Counted from the stretch's first letter, positions 43,352-52,322 are shown. The stretch is 64,000 nucleotides of DNA from a virus (IMGVR_UViG_3300031673_000012:21419-85418); one strand, 5' to 3'. A program made the numbers and translations. Notes: generated from the sequence alone by a model not told the origin.

Positions 43352-44128
43352 TTAAAATGGGTGAGTAATTCCGTCTCCACCGTTCCAAGATTCTGCAACT
43401 TCATCTGATGTTAAATCTCTGTTATAAATTGAGAATTCATCTAAATCACCATAATAAAAACTGCCAGTCTCAGCTTCATTAGTACCAAAATGTAAATCAC
43501 AATTAGCATGATAAACTAAATTCACTGCAAACTCTCCCTGGGTAGGAGTACCATTATCAACATATATATAAACTACATTAGAAGTATTATCCCAGGTACA
43601 TACAATATGATGCCACGTTGTTCCTGTTAAACCCGTTGTTGTTGTCAGTTGGTACATAGTACCAGCACCATTAGCTAATTGAAATCTTATATATCCTGCT
43701 GTAGTAAAAAATACAGCCCAACCATACCAATTAGTTGAATATGTGTAGTTAGAAGCAATAAGTCTGGTTGATCCTATGCCTGCAGATTTTATCCAAAATG
43801 CAAGACTTAAGCCATCAGTCGGTTGACAAATACCAGTTCCTAAAGCTACATTACTTGAAGTCCCATTAAATGTATAACAACGACCAATTTTTCCTCCTGC
43901 TGTATATGTGATATCCGTATTATCTCCATCTAAATTATTCTCAGTTGCATCATAACAAGTAGGTCCAGTAGTTTCATCCAATTTCCAATACCCCATAAGA
44001 CCATCTAATAAAGTAGATTCTTCAGCTTCTTCCCTACTAATAGATGAAGCAATGACACCAGGAAACATTATCTGACCACTAACATTAATGGTTAAAAGTA
44101 ATAATAGATATATTAATAATTTCTTCAT
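43352..44128 (-). CDS. Secreted LamG/concanavalin A-like protein
   Basis: The 258-residue protein starts with a signal peptide (MKKLLIYLLLLLTINVSGQ) and continues as a LamG-like jelly roll from about residue 42: LMGYWKLDETTGPTCYDATENNLDG, AFWIKSAGIGS, WHHIVCTWDNTSNVVYIYVDNGTP and LDEFSIYNRDLTSDEV. These are standard for the concanavalin A-like glucanase/LamG family that binds sugars. It probably binds a host or environmental glycan. It shares the direction and spacing of the flanking fibre genes, 10 bases after the beta-helix gene's start. Confidence 0.75.
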   Translation of the reverse strand: MKKLLIYLLLLLTINVSGQIMFPGVIASSISREEAEESTLLDGLMGYWKLDETTGPTCYDATENNLDGDNTDITYTAGGKIGRCYTFNGTSSNVALGTGICQPTDGLSLAFWIKSAGIGSTRLIASNYTYSTNWYGWAVFFTTAGYIRFQLANGAGTMYQLTTTTGLTGTTWHHIVCTWDNTSNVVYIYVDNGTPTQGEFAVNLVYHANCDLHFGTNEAETGSFYYGDLDEFSIYNRDLTSDEVAESWNGGDGITHPF

Positions 44129-44136
44129 AATATATA

Positions 44137-45402
44137 TTATAAAACAGGTGTAACATCACCCATTAATATCCATGTATTAGTATCGATTTTAAATAAAGTA
44201 CCTGAACTATACTGACCGCTTAATTGAAGTGCATCATCAGGAGCATTAACTGTAACTCCTGAATATTCCACTATAGTAGTAGCTCCAGTCCCCATACTAA
44301 TCACTGTTATTTGAGTATGTAATGGAAATGCTACACTACTATTAAGAGGTACAGTTAATGTATTGGCTGATGAATTACTCATAGTCACTACTTTACCATC
44401 ATCTGTTAATACTAATGTATAAGAAATACCTGTTTGAGCATTTATTTCAGGATGTTTTAGTAAAAATACATCCTCTAAAGGAGTTGTATCATCAAGTTGA
44501 TCTTGTATATTACCATCTAATCCCTGTGAATATTCTAATTCTGCCGGAGTTACTGTTAAAGATGAAGTCCATGCACTACCAGTAGAAACAGGTACACCTG
44601 CTGCAGGGTATGTCATACCACCAGCAGGTGTTGCCCAAGTCCCATCTGCTCTTAAATAATTAGTTGTACCACCTCCAAGTTTTAATAAATAACCATGTTG
44701 TCCTGTGGTAGCATCACCTGTAGTTATATCTGTAAATGTAATTGAAGACTCCGGTTGAGTATGCCCAGCCCAATCTCCCCAACTATAAGCAGTATTCCAG
44801 TTTGCAGAATAATCAGTAATAGAAGTTCCCCATGCACTACCAGTAGATAAAGCTATACCAGCACCAGGATATACCATACCACTTCCACCTGGAGGCTCTG
44901 CCCAAGTCCCATCTGCTCTTAAATAATTAGTAGTCCCTCCACCTAATTTCATTAAATATCCATGCTGTCCAGTACTAGCATCACCTGTAGTTATATCTGT
45001 AAATGTAATTGTAGATTCTGCTTGGGTATGTCCTGCCCAGTCACCCCAACTATAAGCAGTATTCCAATTAGAAATAGCCATAGGTGTTCCATTAATTGAA
45101 GGTATATTAGTTATTTCTAAATCAATAAGCCACCCTTTTGAAAATCTTGATCCAGTTGCTCCTAAAGTACCAGTACCAAAAATATTATTAGTCCCAACAC
45201 TAAAATCACCCCCTGCTAAAGTTAATAGATCAGAACTTTGAGAAAGAGTGATATCATTATTATAAAAATTTATAATCCCATTAGTCCCACTAAGGTGAAA
45301 AATAGGATTTGCTTTCCTTATCTCGATATTCCGGGTTGTAACTTGGGGGAAACAACTAACCATGCAAAACATTAAAAAAAGAATCCCAACTAATTTTTTC
45401 AT
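44137..45402 (-). CDS. Fibre-like protein with lipoprotein-type leader and internal repeats
   Basis: The 421-residue protein begins with a lipoprotein-like leader (KLVGILFLMFCMVSCFPQ). The middle has two near-identical copies of about 60 residues, each starting NWNTAYSWGDWAGHTQ and ending NYLRADGTWA, seen in the DNA as two close direct repeats around 44630-45070. The C-terminal part has a coiled GNIQDQLDD and beta strands. The G.TNYLRADGTW module is shared with the 1446-residue fibre. If the leader works, the protein would be lipid-anchored, which is unusual for a tail fibre. Confidence 0.6.
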   Translation of the reverse strand: MKKLVGILFLMFCMVSCFPQVTTRNIEIRKANPIFHLSGTNGIINFYNNDITLSQSSDLLTLAGGDFSVGTNNIFGTGTLGATGSRFSKGWLIDLEITNIPSINGTPMAISNWNTAYSWGDWAGHTQAESTITFTDITTGDASTGQHGYLMKLGGGTTNYLRADGTWAEPPGGSGMVYPGAGIALSTGSAWGTSITDYSANWNTAYSWGDWAGHTQPESSITFTDITTGDATTGQHGYLLKLGGGTTNYLRADGTWATPAGGMTYPAAGVPVSTGSAWTSSLTVTPAELEYSQGLDGNIQDQLDDTTPLEDVFLLKHPEINAQTGISYTLVLTDDGKVVTMSNSSANTLTVPLNSSVAFPLHTQITVISMGTGATTIVEYSGVTVNAPDDALQLSGQYSSGTLFKIDTNTWILMGDVTPVL

Positions 45403-45404
45403 AT

Positions 45405-45731
45405 CTATGGTAAATTAATAAGTACTAAATTATAATTAAATAAAACATTATTACCAGAAGAATCATCAACAGTAATATTTAACCTTAAATCATCTCCAGA
45501 TATATCCGCAGTTAAAGGTGTAGCTAAATTATCTAATCCTACATCATCCCCAAAAAATTGGTGTAATACTTCTGCAGTAGTAATTTTACTTATTACTTTA
45601 ATTCTCCCAGATTGAAATAATGATCCACGAGAACAAGAATAATCCACAATAACACCTTCGTCAACTGTTATATCTCCAATAATAACATTGGAAACTGTAT
45701 CATATGGTAATGTGGTATGAAGAGTAGCCAT
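45405..45731 (-). CDS. Small fibre-module protein, relative of the giant fibre
   Basis: The 108-residue protein resembles residues about 330-430 of the 1446-residue fibre. Shared elements are HTTLPYDTVSNVIIGD / HETLPYNSITNLVVGG, SRGSLFQSGRIKVISK / KRGSLYQQGEIILLNK and ISGDDLRLNITVDDSS / ILGNDLRLNMNVDNSS. It therefore looks like a stand-alone copy of one fibre module. It probably folds as a beta sandwich and could attach to the fibre or capsid. Confidence 0.6.
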   Translation of the reverse strand: MATLHTTLPYDTVSNVIIGDITVDEGVIVDYSCSRGSLFQSGRIKVISKITTAEVLHQFFGDDVGLDNLATPLTADISGDDLRLNITVDDSSGNNVLFNYNLVLINLP

Positions 45732-45756
45732 AGATTATATTTGAATATTAACAGGA

Positions 45757-45793
45757 AAGGGGTATACTTACGTCGGTGGTAAGCATACCCCTT
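45757..45793. terminator. Stem-loop between two virion genes
   Basis: A 15-base-pair stem with one mismatch (arms 45757-45771 and 45779-45793, loop of seven bases) lies between the genes ending at 45817 and starting at 45731 on the minus strand. Only a short run of T (TTTCC) follows on that strand, so it is a weak or rho-assisted terminator, or an RNA-processing site. Confidence 0.5.
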
Positions 45794-45816
45794 AGGTATA
45801 TGGATTTCAGCAGGTA

Positions 45817-46212
45817 TTAAGCGACGTTTTGAGCCAAAGCTCCCAAAATAATATTGACCCCATCAAATACTCCCATGAACATATCAATATCATCTGTACT
45901 TGAACTAACTGTAGCATCTGTTAAAATATTTGATCCCCAAGTTACAGTTCTAGCTCCAGTACCATCCTGGATTATTTTTAAATAAACTCTTTCACCTACT
46001 TTTAATCCTAAAACTGTAGCATTTAAAGTAATATTTGCTGAACCCAAATTTAGGATAAAGAATTTATTTAAAGTAAAATCAAGAGTTATCTCAGTTTCAG
46101 CAGCTAAAATAATTTCAGAAGATTCAGCTCCAATCATATCCTTAACCATACCCTGATTAACTGTTGGGGGAAATATACTTTGAAGAAGATTGATTAAAGT
46201 TCTACGGCTCAT
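45817..46212 (-). CDS. Small structural protein, fibre- or capsid-associated
   Basis: The 131-residue protein begins with a helical stretch (RRTLINLLQSIFPPTVNQGM) and continues as beta strands (EIILAAETEITLDFTLNKFFILNLG, VYLKIIQDGTGARTVTWGSNI). This pattern, with a G-rich GARTVTWG turn, is common in tail-fibre-attached or capsid decoration domains. It lies between two terminator-like stem-loops, so it may be a single-gene transcript. Its role is unproven. Confidence 0.55.
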   Translation of the reverse strand: MSRRTLINLLQSIFPPTVNQGMVKDMIGAESSEIILAAETEITLDFTLNKFFILNLGSANITLNATVLGLKVGERVYLKIIQDGTGARTVTWGSNILTDATVSSSTDDIDMFMGVFDGVNIILGALAQNVA

Positions 46213-46225
46213 AATAATTTAATTT

Positions 46226-46248
46226 AAAAAAAGGGACTTTTGTCCCTT
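46226..46248 (-). terminator. Rho-independent terminator downstream of the 139-residue gene
   Basis: On the minus strand AAGGGAC (46248-46242) pairs with GTCCCTT (46237-46231) around a four-base loop, followed by a T-rich run. It lies after the stop of the gene at 46273-46692, and would end the capsid-side transcript. Confidence 0.75.
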
Positions 46249-46272
46249 ATTATACCTATGATTATGATAAAA

Positions 46273-46692
46273 TTATTCTTCTTCGTTTTCCAAGTCAAGA
46301 AGTTCAGCTACCATTGCATCATGTTTTAACTTTTTGAAAGCTTCAATATCTTCAGGCCCAACTTCATATTTTTCCTCATAATAGAGTACCAATTCAGCCT
46401 TAGTTTTATCTTCCAAAATTTCCTGGAAAGTAGGTTCTTTACCATCAGGATTAACATCTTCTTTTTTATTAAGAGTTCCTTCAGAAAGATTTTGCTGAAA
46501 CTTTAAAAATTCCTCTTCTGTAGCTAATTCAAGATGCCCACCCCTTAAAGCATTTTTCATTTTAACAGATCTTTTCTGTTTAAAAGATTTAAGCTCTTTA
46601 ACTTCTCCCTTTGCTATATCGAATTTTGAAAATGGATCAGCAAAACAACGAGCATTTTTTCCACACTTAACAAATGTTCTTTTTTTAGCCAT
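46273..46692 (-). CDS. Hypothetical capsid-associated protein
   Basis: The 139-residue protein is not recognised. It begins with Lys/Cys-rich sequence (KKRTFVKCGKNARCFADPFSKFD). A charged central part is followed by an acidic C-terminal helix pair (ILEDKTKAELVLYYEEKY, AMVAELLDLENEEE) that recalls small SAP/HeH-like domains seen in head-cluster proteins. It lies just downstream of the major capsid gene and is followed by a strong terminator. It may be a head assembly or decoration protein. Confidence 0.5.
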   Translation of the reverse strand: MAKKRTFVKCGKNARCFADPFSKFDIAKGEVKELKSFKQKRSVKMKNALRGGHLELATEEEFLKFQQNLSEGTLNKKEDVNPDGKEPTFQEILEDKTKAELVLYYEEKYEVGPEDIEAFKKLKHDAMVAELLDLENEEE

Positions 46693-46720
46693 GATAATAT
46701 TTTTTAATTTAAATAAAATA

Positions 46721-46764
46721 GTCTAAACTCACAATTAACTTGTTATATTAACTAGAGTTTAGAC
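46721..46764. terminator. Stem-loop downstream of the major capsid gene
   Basis: The arms GTCTAAACTC (46721-46730) and GAGTTTAGAC (46755-46764) form a perfect 10-base-pair stem with a 24-base loop. On the minus strand it is followed by TATTTTATTT. It lies just after the capsid stop and fits a terminator or mRNA-stabilising hairpin. Confidence 0.65.
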
Positions 46765-46772
46765 CAGATTAT

Positions 46773-47873
46773 TTAATCAATAGTTACATTCTGATATGGA
46801 TCAACATCCATTTCAGTAGGTAATGGATAACCGGAAATAGCTTTCGAACGATCGATAATTAAAGCTGCATCAGTAAAGAGTTTTGCAAAACCGGTTTGTA
46901 AAGTAACATAAAAAGCTTCTGTTTGATTTGATACTATCCTTTCAGATTCAACTTTCATCGGCCATCCATTAAATTTAATAATTGCAGATGTAGGATCAAG
47001 AATAATTGCCTGATTATCAGGAACATTACCATGGATATAGAAATTAGTAGCCTTTGGAACTGGGGATTTAAAAATAAGGGTTTCTTGAGGAGCTCCCATA
47101 ACCGGAGTTTTAAATTCTGTCAAATCCAAAACATCAACAGCAATATCTTCTCCCCCGATAAGAGTGTTAGGTACACGACCCATACGACCCATCCTTACCC
47201 AGATTACGAGCAAATCTTTATATACAAGAGTAGTCCCAGTAGCAGTTCCTACAACAGGAGCAGATTCTGAACCATCTACCTGTTCTCCATTTATAAGACA
47301 ATCAATAGACAAAACATCTGTTGCATGACCCAACTTAATTCCAAAATCCCTCATGAAAATAGAAACAAGGTTTAAAGAAGCATAATAAACTACTTCATCT
47401 GTAAGTTTAATACCTCTACCAACTTTCCAGATACGGAATTCTTTCGATCCGTAAGAAACTGTTCCCAGAGGGATAGTTTCCCCTTCTCCAACATAACGAG
47501 GAGCAGCATCAGACATATTGATATGCGGCATAACTTGTTTCAATCCTCTCATTTGTTCTTCCCCGGCAATAATGTTTGGATAAATAGGTGCAGCTCGATA
47601 ACCCAATAGAAGAGCAGTTCTGAAAATTTCCGGAATAATCCAACGAACATCTACTTCAGGTACTGTTACAAGATTCTGTATAGTATCTGTAGCCGGATCA
47701 ATTCCCAAATCTGCTAAAAATTGTTCCAAGGATACGTTATGTTTTTCTTTAAGAACTTTTTCAAAAGAAATATCCTTTGGATTATCTTTATGAGACCTGA
47801 TAGCTTCAGCTGTCTTTACTATGTCCTGTACTTGACCCTTAAATTGACTAACTTCATATTTTTTAAGATCCAT
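46773..47873 (-). CDS. Major capsid protein
   Basis: The 366-residue protein is a probable HK97-fold major capsid protein. It lies between the head-protein genes and fibre genes and downstream of protease, portal and terminase genes. Seen in it are an N-terminal helical arm (about 1-60), an E-loop-like segment (GLKQVMPHINMSDAAPRYVGEGETIPLG), a long spine-helix-type stretch (EVVYYASLNLVSIFMRDFGIKLGHATDVLSID) and a beta-rich A-domain with the end of the molecule. Phage-specific divergence leaves no diagnostic residue, but order, size and layout are strong. It forms the icosahedral shell. Confidence 0.8.
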   Translation of the reverse strand: MDLKKYEVSQFKGQVQDIVKTAEAIRSHKDNPKDISFEKVLKEKHNVSLEQFLADLGIDPATDTIQNLVTVPEVDVRWIIPEIFRTALLLGYRAAPIYPNIIAGEEQMRGLKQVMPHINMSDAAPRYVGEGETIPLGTVSYGSKEFRIWKVGRGIKLTDEVVYYASLNLVSIFMRDFGIKLGHATDVLSIDCLINGEQVDGSESAPVVGTATGTTLVYKDLLVIWVRMGRMGRVPNTLIGGEDIAVDVLDLTEFKTPVMGAPQETLIFKSPVPKATNFYIHGNVPDNQAIILDPTSAIIKFNGWPMKVESERIVSNQTEAFYVTLQTGFAKLFTDAALIIDRSKAISGYPLPTEMDVDPYQNVTID

Positions 47874-47926
47874 GATATAAGGTATTTATAGATTATTTTT
47901 AATTTAAAAAGGTACTGGTCTGGTAA

Positions 47927-48358
47927 TTACAGGAGTGCAACCCTTATAATATCCCCATCATCACCCCCTTCAAGAGCCCATCCGATTTGGGTTGCATAAG
48001 TAACAGTATCATCATCAATAAGAATATATCCTGTAGTAGCATTATATACAGCAGAAGAACCAAGTCTTACAGGACCTGCAGCTAGTGCATTAGTTTCGCA
48101 TTCTGCAAAGACAATTGCATAAGCTTTCATCATTACAGTAATAAGTTCTCCTGCTACTCCATCATGCATTGAAAACCCAATTATCTGTTGAGTAGTACTA
48201 GATATACCAGCAGCCTGAACTATTCCATCATCAGCTATTACAACTGGCTGACCTTTATAAACAGTTTGTCCGGTATTAACCTCAAATTCCTGAAAAAGTT
48301 TATGACTTTCTGATTTGAGAATAATTGTTTTTGTGTCAGTTCCAAAAAGATATGGCAT
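47927..48358 (-). CDS. Putative capsid decoration protein (short paralogue)
   Basis: The 143-residue protein starts with MPYLFGTDTKTIILKSESHKLFQEF and ends with IGWALEGGDDGDIIRVALL, with YNATTGYILIDDD between. The same start, middle and end are seen in the next gene upstream, so the two are paralogues. Between capsid and protease-side genes, such beta-rich proteins usually decorate the capsid (lambda gpD-like position). Function is inferred from place and duplication. Confidence 0.6.
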   Translation of the reverse strand: MPYLFGTDTKTIILKSESHKLFQEFEVNTGQTVYKGQPVVIADDGIVQAAGISSTTQQIIGFSMHDGVAGELITVMMKAYAIVFAECETNALAAGPVRLGSSAVYNATTGYILIDDDTVTYATQIGWALEGGDDGDIIRVALL

Positions 48359-48415
48359 AATATTCCGATTTTAAATTATCAAATATTTTTACTTATAATA
48401 ATACAAGTCTAGTTT

Positions 48416-49138
48416 TTATAATAAGGCCACCCTTATAATATCCCCAATACCCCCAATATCCAAAGCCCACCCGATTTGATCTGTATGATCTACAGATAAA
48501 TCATCTACCAAGACATATCCTGTAGTAGCATTATAAACTGAAGAACTTCCGAGTCTTACTGGACCGGCGACTAATAAAGCTGTCTCACATTCTGCAAAGA
48601 TAATAGCAAAGGCTTTCATAACTACTGTTGCTTCTTCCCCTTCAATAGCCTTATTAATAATAGTACCTATAATCTGTTGAGTAGTACTTTCGGGTTGAGC
48701 AGGGGCAATTTTACCATCTGGATTTAAAATTACCGGTTTTCCAATACTCAAATGATTTTGATTATAAGTAGGAGTAATAGTAGCTTGACTAGCACCTAAA
48801 GTTACTACTCCGGTTATAGCTACAAAAGGATTTTCATTACTGGCAACTACTAATTTTATTTTTCTACTGTTAGCTCCAAATGTTACTGCACTTTCTACAC
48901 TAACAAGAGCTTCAAGAGCAGTCTCTATTAACCCCATAGTAGTGGCATGATCTGAAGTAAAAGTTACCTGAGATATAGCAACACCGTCAACAGTTATATT
49001 TATAACGTTATCAGTTACCAAATCAGCAGAAAATGTAAGAATAGCTACATTATCTTCTACTGTGAAAGTCTGATGTAATTTATGACTCTCATGCTTTAGT
49101 AGAATAGTTTTTGGAGAAGACCCAAATATATAAGGCAT
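48416..49138 (-). CDS. Putative capsid decoration protein with inserted domain (long paralogue)
   Basis: The 240-residue protein shares its first 27 and last about 110 residues with its neighbour (MPYIFGSSPKTILLKHESHK; VRLGSSSVYNATTGYVLVDD; GDIIRVALL). About 95 residues are inserted after residue 28, with a beta-rich sequence (NVAILTFSADLVTDNVINITVDGV ... ESAVTFGANSRKIKLVVA) that looks like an immunoglobulin-like domain. Such inserted domains often protrude from the capsid. The paralogues lie 58 bases apart. Confidence 0.6.
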   Translation of the reverse strand: MPYIFGSSPKTILLKHESHKLHQTFTVEDNVAILTFSADLVTDNVINITVDGVAISQVTFTSDHATTMGLIETALEALVSVESAVTFGANSRKIKLVVASNENPFVAITGVVTLGASQATITPTYNQNHLSIGKPVILNPDGKIAPAQPESTTQQIIGTIINKAIEGEEATVVMKAFAIIFAECETALLVAGPVRLGSSSVYNATTGYVLVDDLSVDHTDQIGWALDIGGIGDIIRVALL

Positions 49139-49158
49139 AATTTAAAAGTTTTTAATTA

Positions 49159-50799
49159 TTATTTATCCTGCTTTTCTTTCATCCAACTCGGAAGAATTAC
49201 TTCACCAACCCCAGAAAACTTATCAATAACTTCTTGGTTAGTCTTTTTAAGAACATCTTTTTCACCATCCTCAACTGTTCTTGCACTAGCTCTGGTTACA
49301 TTAGTTGAACCACAATCGACACATTTAAAATTAAACCTCCCCTCAGTAGCCTTATCATATTGCTTATAAAGAGACTGAAGAGTTTTGTAATCAGCACTTT
49401 GAATAAGGGTGAGAATATTTACATCCTCTTTTCCTTCTTCAATAGTAAGACCATAAAGTCTTTTGGTTTCAGCTTTAAGACTATCAATAGCAGCTTGACC
49501 AGTTTTAGCCAATTCAAGTTGTGCAACCAAGTCTTCTGGAACTCCTTTTTTAAAAGTTCTTAAACTATTAATCTCAATCTCAATAGCTTCAACCCCTTCA
49601 AGATCAAGAATTTTAACTGGTTCAGGAACTTTTTCAGCTTTTGCTTTTAAAACTTTATAATCAATAGCACCAAGCTTTTCCTCATAATTTTCTTCTGTAA
49701 GACTATCTTTCTCCAAGCCAAAGAAAGTTTCAAGAAATCTTAATACATCTTCCATGTTTTCAAAATTTTTATTATCATTATTAATAGTTTCAAGTATTGT
49801 AGTTCCATTTGTGTTAATTATAACTTCCTCAAAATCCCCAGCTTCAAGATTTTTCCAATCCCAACTATAATTTTTAGCTTCATTTTCCTTAGCTTGATTA
49901 TCTGATAAACCATATTGACCCCCAGCATATTGAGGATTAATTATTTTACCATCTTTAATCTTTTGAGCAAATGGATCAGCCCCATGAGATACTAAAGAAG
50001 TTTCATGATAAGCTTTAACATCAGTAACGATTTTTTGAATTAATTTTCCTTCTTTGTCAAAAGTTCCCAACCTATTAAAAAAATCCCCATCTTCCATTGT
50101 AGGATGGGATTTTTTCCAAGCAAAATTAACTGTTACTGAATTAGAATGTATAGATGGAGGATCCATCATTATCCCTCGAGCTATTCGAGGATTAGATTTA
50201 CCATCAATTTTTAATGTAGCATTTATACCAGCTGGTACCTTAATTCCATTAGCAGTATAAGCATTCTGCCATTCTACATTTTTAATAGAACCAATTGCAT
50301 TACCCACAGCAGTTTCATGATCTATATGAATTGTTTGACCAATTAACTTATACATACTCTTTTTAAGAACATCAGTCGGAAAATAAATAGGATTAGATGC
50401 AGCATGAACTGTTACATTAGAAAGCATCCTAAAAATAGGTTCAATAAATTCAGCATCTTGTGGATTTAAATCTTCAGCTTTTACATCTGGATAATATGTA
50501 GAATAATTTGGAGTTGCTCTATCGAATAAACCAAATTGTTGAATATCCTGAGGTTCGTCTTCGAGTTTTTGATTTACCTGAGACATTTGAACAGATTCGG
50601 GTTTATGTTTCATAATAAGAGCATGCCCTGAGTTAAAAGTTGCTTCTTCTAAATAAACTAGGTGTTTCATATCATAATTTGCATTTGACTTTTTAGCTAT
50701 ATATGCCCGATAAGCTCGATCAGCAGCTGCTTTAGATGTATACATGCATGGCCCAGTTCCAATTCTCCACTTCCCATTTGAACATTTATATACTGGCAT
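49159..50799 (-). CDS. Prohead protease fused to a scaffold-like region
   Basis: The 546-residue protein resembles prohead proteases of the HK97/T4 (S78/S77) type. A short N-terminal module (CSNGKWRIGTGPCMYTSKAAADRAYRAY) is common in phage head proteins. The protease region has a His in TIHIDHETAVGNAIGSI (near residue 156) and a Ser in SIHSNSVTVNFAW (near 215-220), which fit the catalytic pair. From about residue 340 onward the sequence is charged and helical, like a scaffold/core. A CxxC (CVDCGST) occurs near the end. So protease and core seem joined in one gene. Cleavage would release the scaffold. Confidence 0.65.
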   Translation of the reverse strand: MPVYKCSNGKWRIGTGPCMYTSKAAADRAYRAYIAKKSNANYDMKHLVYLEEATFNSGHALIMKHKPESVQMSQVNQKLEDEPQDIQQFGLFDRATPNYSTYYPDVKAEDLNPQDAEFIEPIFRMLSNVTVHAASNPIYFPTDVLKKSMYKLIGQTIHIDHETAVGNAIGSIKNVEWQNAYTANGIKVPAGINATLKIDGKSNPRIARGIMMDPPSIHSNSVTVNFAWKKSHPTMEDGDFFNRLGTFDKEGKLIQKIVTDVKAYHETSLVSHGADPFAQKIKDGKIINPQYAGGQYGLSDNQAKENEAKNYSWDWKNLEAGDFEEVIINTNGTTILETINNDNKNFENMEDVLRFLETFFGLEKDSLTEENYEEKLGAIDYKVLKAKAEKVPEPVKILDLEGVEAIEIEINSLRTFKKGVPEDLVAQLELAKTGQAAIDSLKAETKRLYGLTIEEGKEDVNILTLIQSADYKTLQSLYKQYDKATEGRFNFKCVDCGSTNVTRASARTVEDGEKDVLKKTNQEVIDKFSGVGEVILPSWMKEKQDK

Positions 50800-50834
50800 A
50801 ATAAATAAGTATAATATAAGAAAAAATAGTATTG

Positions 50835-52322
50835 TTATCTATTCATAAGATCTATTATGAAATTTACTAATTCATCAGCTGTAGCTTTTTGTTCCCCTTT
50901 TTTAGGTTGGGATTTGGCTTTATCTCGAATCTTCTTATCAGACTTATCATTTTGATCTTGACGTTTTTCTTGATCAGACCCTTTATCATTTAAAGGACCT
51001 CGAGGTTCTTCTGCATCAGGTTTATCATAACCAAGTTCATCAGCCATTTGTTGCATACCAATAGCTCCAGCCATATATTTATTATAAACATTTCTAATCT
51101 TATATTCTTGAGCTTGTTGAAATTTAAGTTCATCAGTAATAGTAGATGGATTAAATTCCACTTGTAAATTCTTAAAATCAAACCCAGCTAATTTTAATTC
51201 AAGAGTATAACCAAGTTTTAAATTAGCTGCTACTAATTTTTGTACATTTTGTAATTGAGATAACATTTTTGTAAAAATAATATTAATCCCAGTTTCACTT
51301 CCCTTACGCCCTGCCCCTATAAATTCAGATGCCATTTTTAATCCATTAGCAACCTGAATTTCATTAAGTTCATAAATATCACCAACCCCATTAAGATTTT
51401 TAGTAGTAGAATTAAATTCAAACTCATGATCTTCTTGATATCCTACTACTACCCCTTCTTTAATACCATCAAGAACATTATCTTTAGCTTCAGTAAGAAC
51501 CCTTATTAATCTTAACCTATATTGATCATCACTTTCACCAGTTTTTTGCCCAGGTTTTGCCATTAATAATTGAGTAAATCCTAATAACCCGATTTGTTTC
51601 ATAATAAATCTAATATTTTTATCCATATCACCTTGAGTAGTTAAAGCATTCATAGCCGTTAAATAAGGTGGTATACCATAAGGAATATCAGTATCTCCAT
51701 TAAGTCCAAAATATTTAAATGTAATAGGATTTAACTTTACATATTTTTCACCAATTGTTTCTCCTGTATTTGAATCTTGTTTTTGATACGGGAAAAATCT
51801 TAATTTCTTTTTATTCCATTGAAAAACAATAGTTTCTGGGTTAACTAAAGCAATATGATTTATTCCAGTTTTATCATTATTAACAACCCACTCATTAGCT
51901 AATGCCCCAGCTATCCAAATTTGGGAAATCATTTTATTAACTAACCCATTCATCCCAGCTACACCATCACCCCATTGAAATTGTTTAGTATCAAGATGAA
52001 GTCTCATTTTTTCCTGTTCTTCTGAAGATTCACCTTTATCAAACTTAACTCTATGACCAGTATTAGTTAACTGAACCATATCGTTTACTGCTACCCCAAC
52101 ATCAGGATTAATCCAAGAGAGTTTTCTTATAACAGGAATATAAGCTGAAATATAACCTGGAGTGATAAATGTAACTTGATTTTTAACATCAACAAAGGCA
52201 TCGGTCCCAAAAGTAGGTCTACTTGATCTACCAGGAGGAACTATTGCCTTATTTTTTGATATTGGCTCCGACTTTGGAGCCATACTTTTTTTCTTTCTTC
52301 TTAACAAATCAAATATAGCCAT
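50835..52322 (-). CDS. Portal protein
   Basis: The 495-residue protein lies between terminase and protease genes, the standard place of the portal. The N terminus is basic (FDLLRRKKKSMAPKSEP). The core has family-like stretches (INPDVGVAVNDMVQLTNTGHRVKFD, WIAGALANEWVVNN, IALVNPETIVFQW) and a long helical part including ANLKLGYTLELKLAGFDF. The last 60 residues are charged and Gln/Lys-rich, like portal crown tails. It forms the dodecameric ring at one capsid vertex. Confidence 0.8.
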   Translation of the reverse strand: MAIFDLLRRKKKSMAPKSEPISKNKAIVPPGRSSRPTFGTDAFVDVKNQVTFITPGYISAYIPVIRKLSWINPDVGVAVNDMVQLTNTGHRVKFDKGESSEEQEKMRLHLDTKQFQWGDGVAGMNGLVNKMISQIWIAGALANEWVVNNDKTGINHIALVNPETIVFQWNKKKLRFFPYQKQDSNTGETIGEKYVKLNPITFKYFGLNGDTDIPYGIPPYLTAMNALTTQGDMDKNIRFIMKQIGLLGFTQLLMAKPGQKTGESDDQYRLRLIRVLTEAKDNVLDGIKEGVVVGYQEDHEFEFNSTTKNLNGVGDIYELNEIQVANGLKMASEFIGAGRKGSETGINIIFTKMLSQLQNVQKLVAANLKLGYTLELKLAGFDFKNLQVEFNPSTITDELKFQQAQEYKIRNVYNKYMAGAIGMQQMADELGYDKPDAEEPRGPLNDKGSDQEKRQDQNDKSDKKIRDKAKSQPKKGEQKATADELVNFIIDLMNR

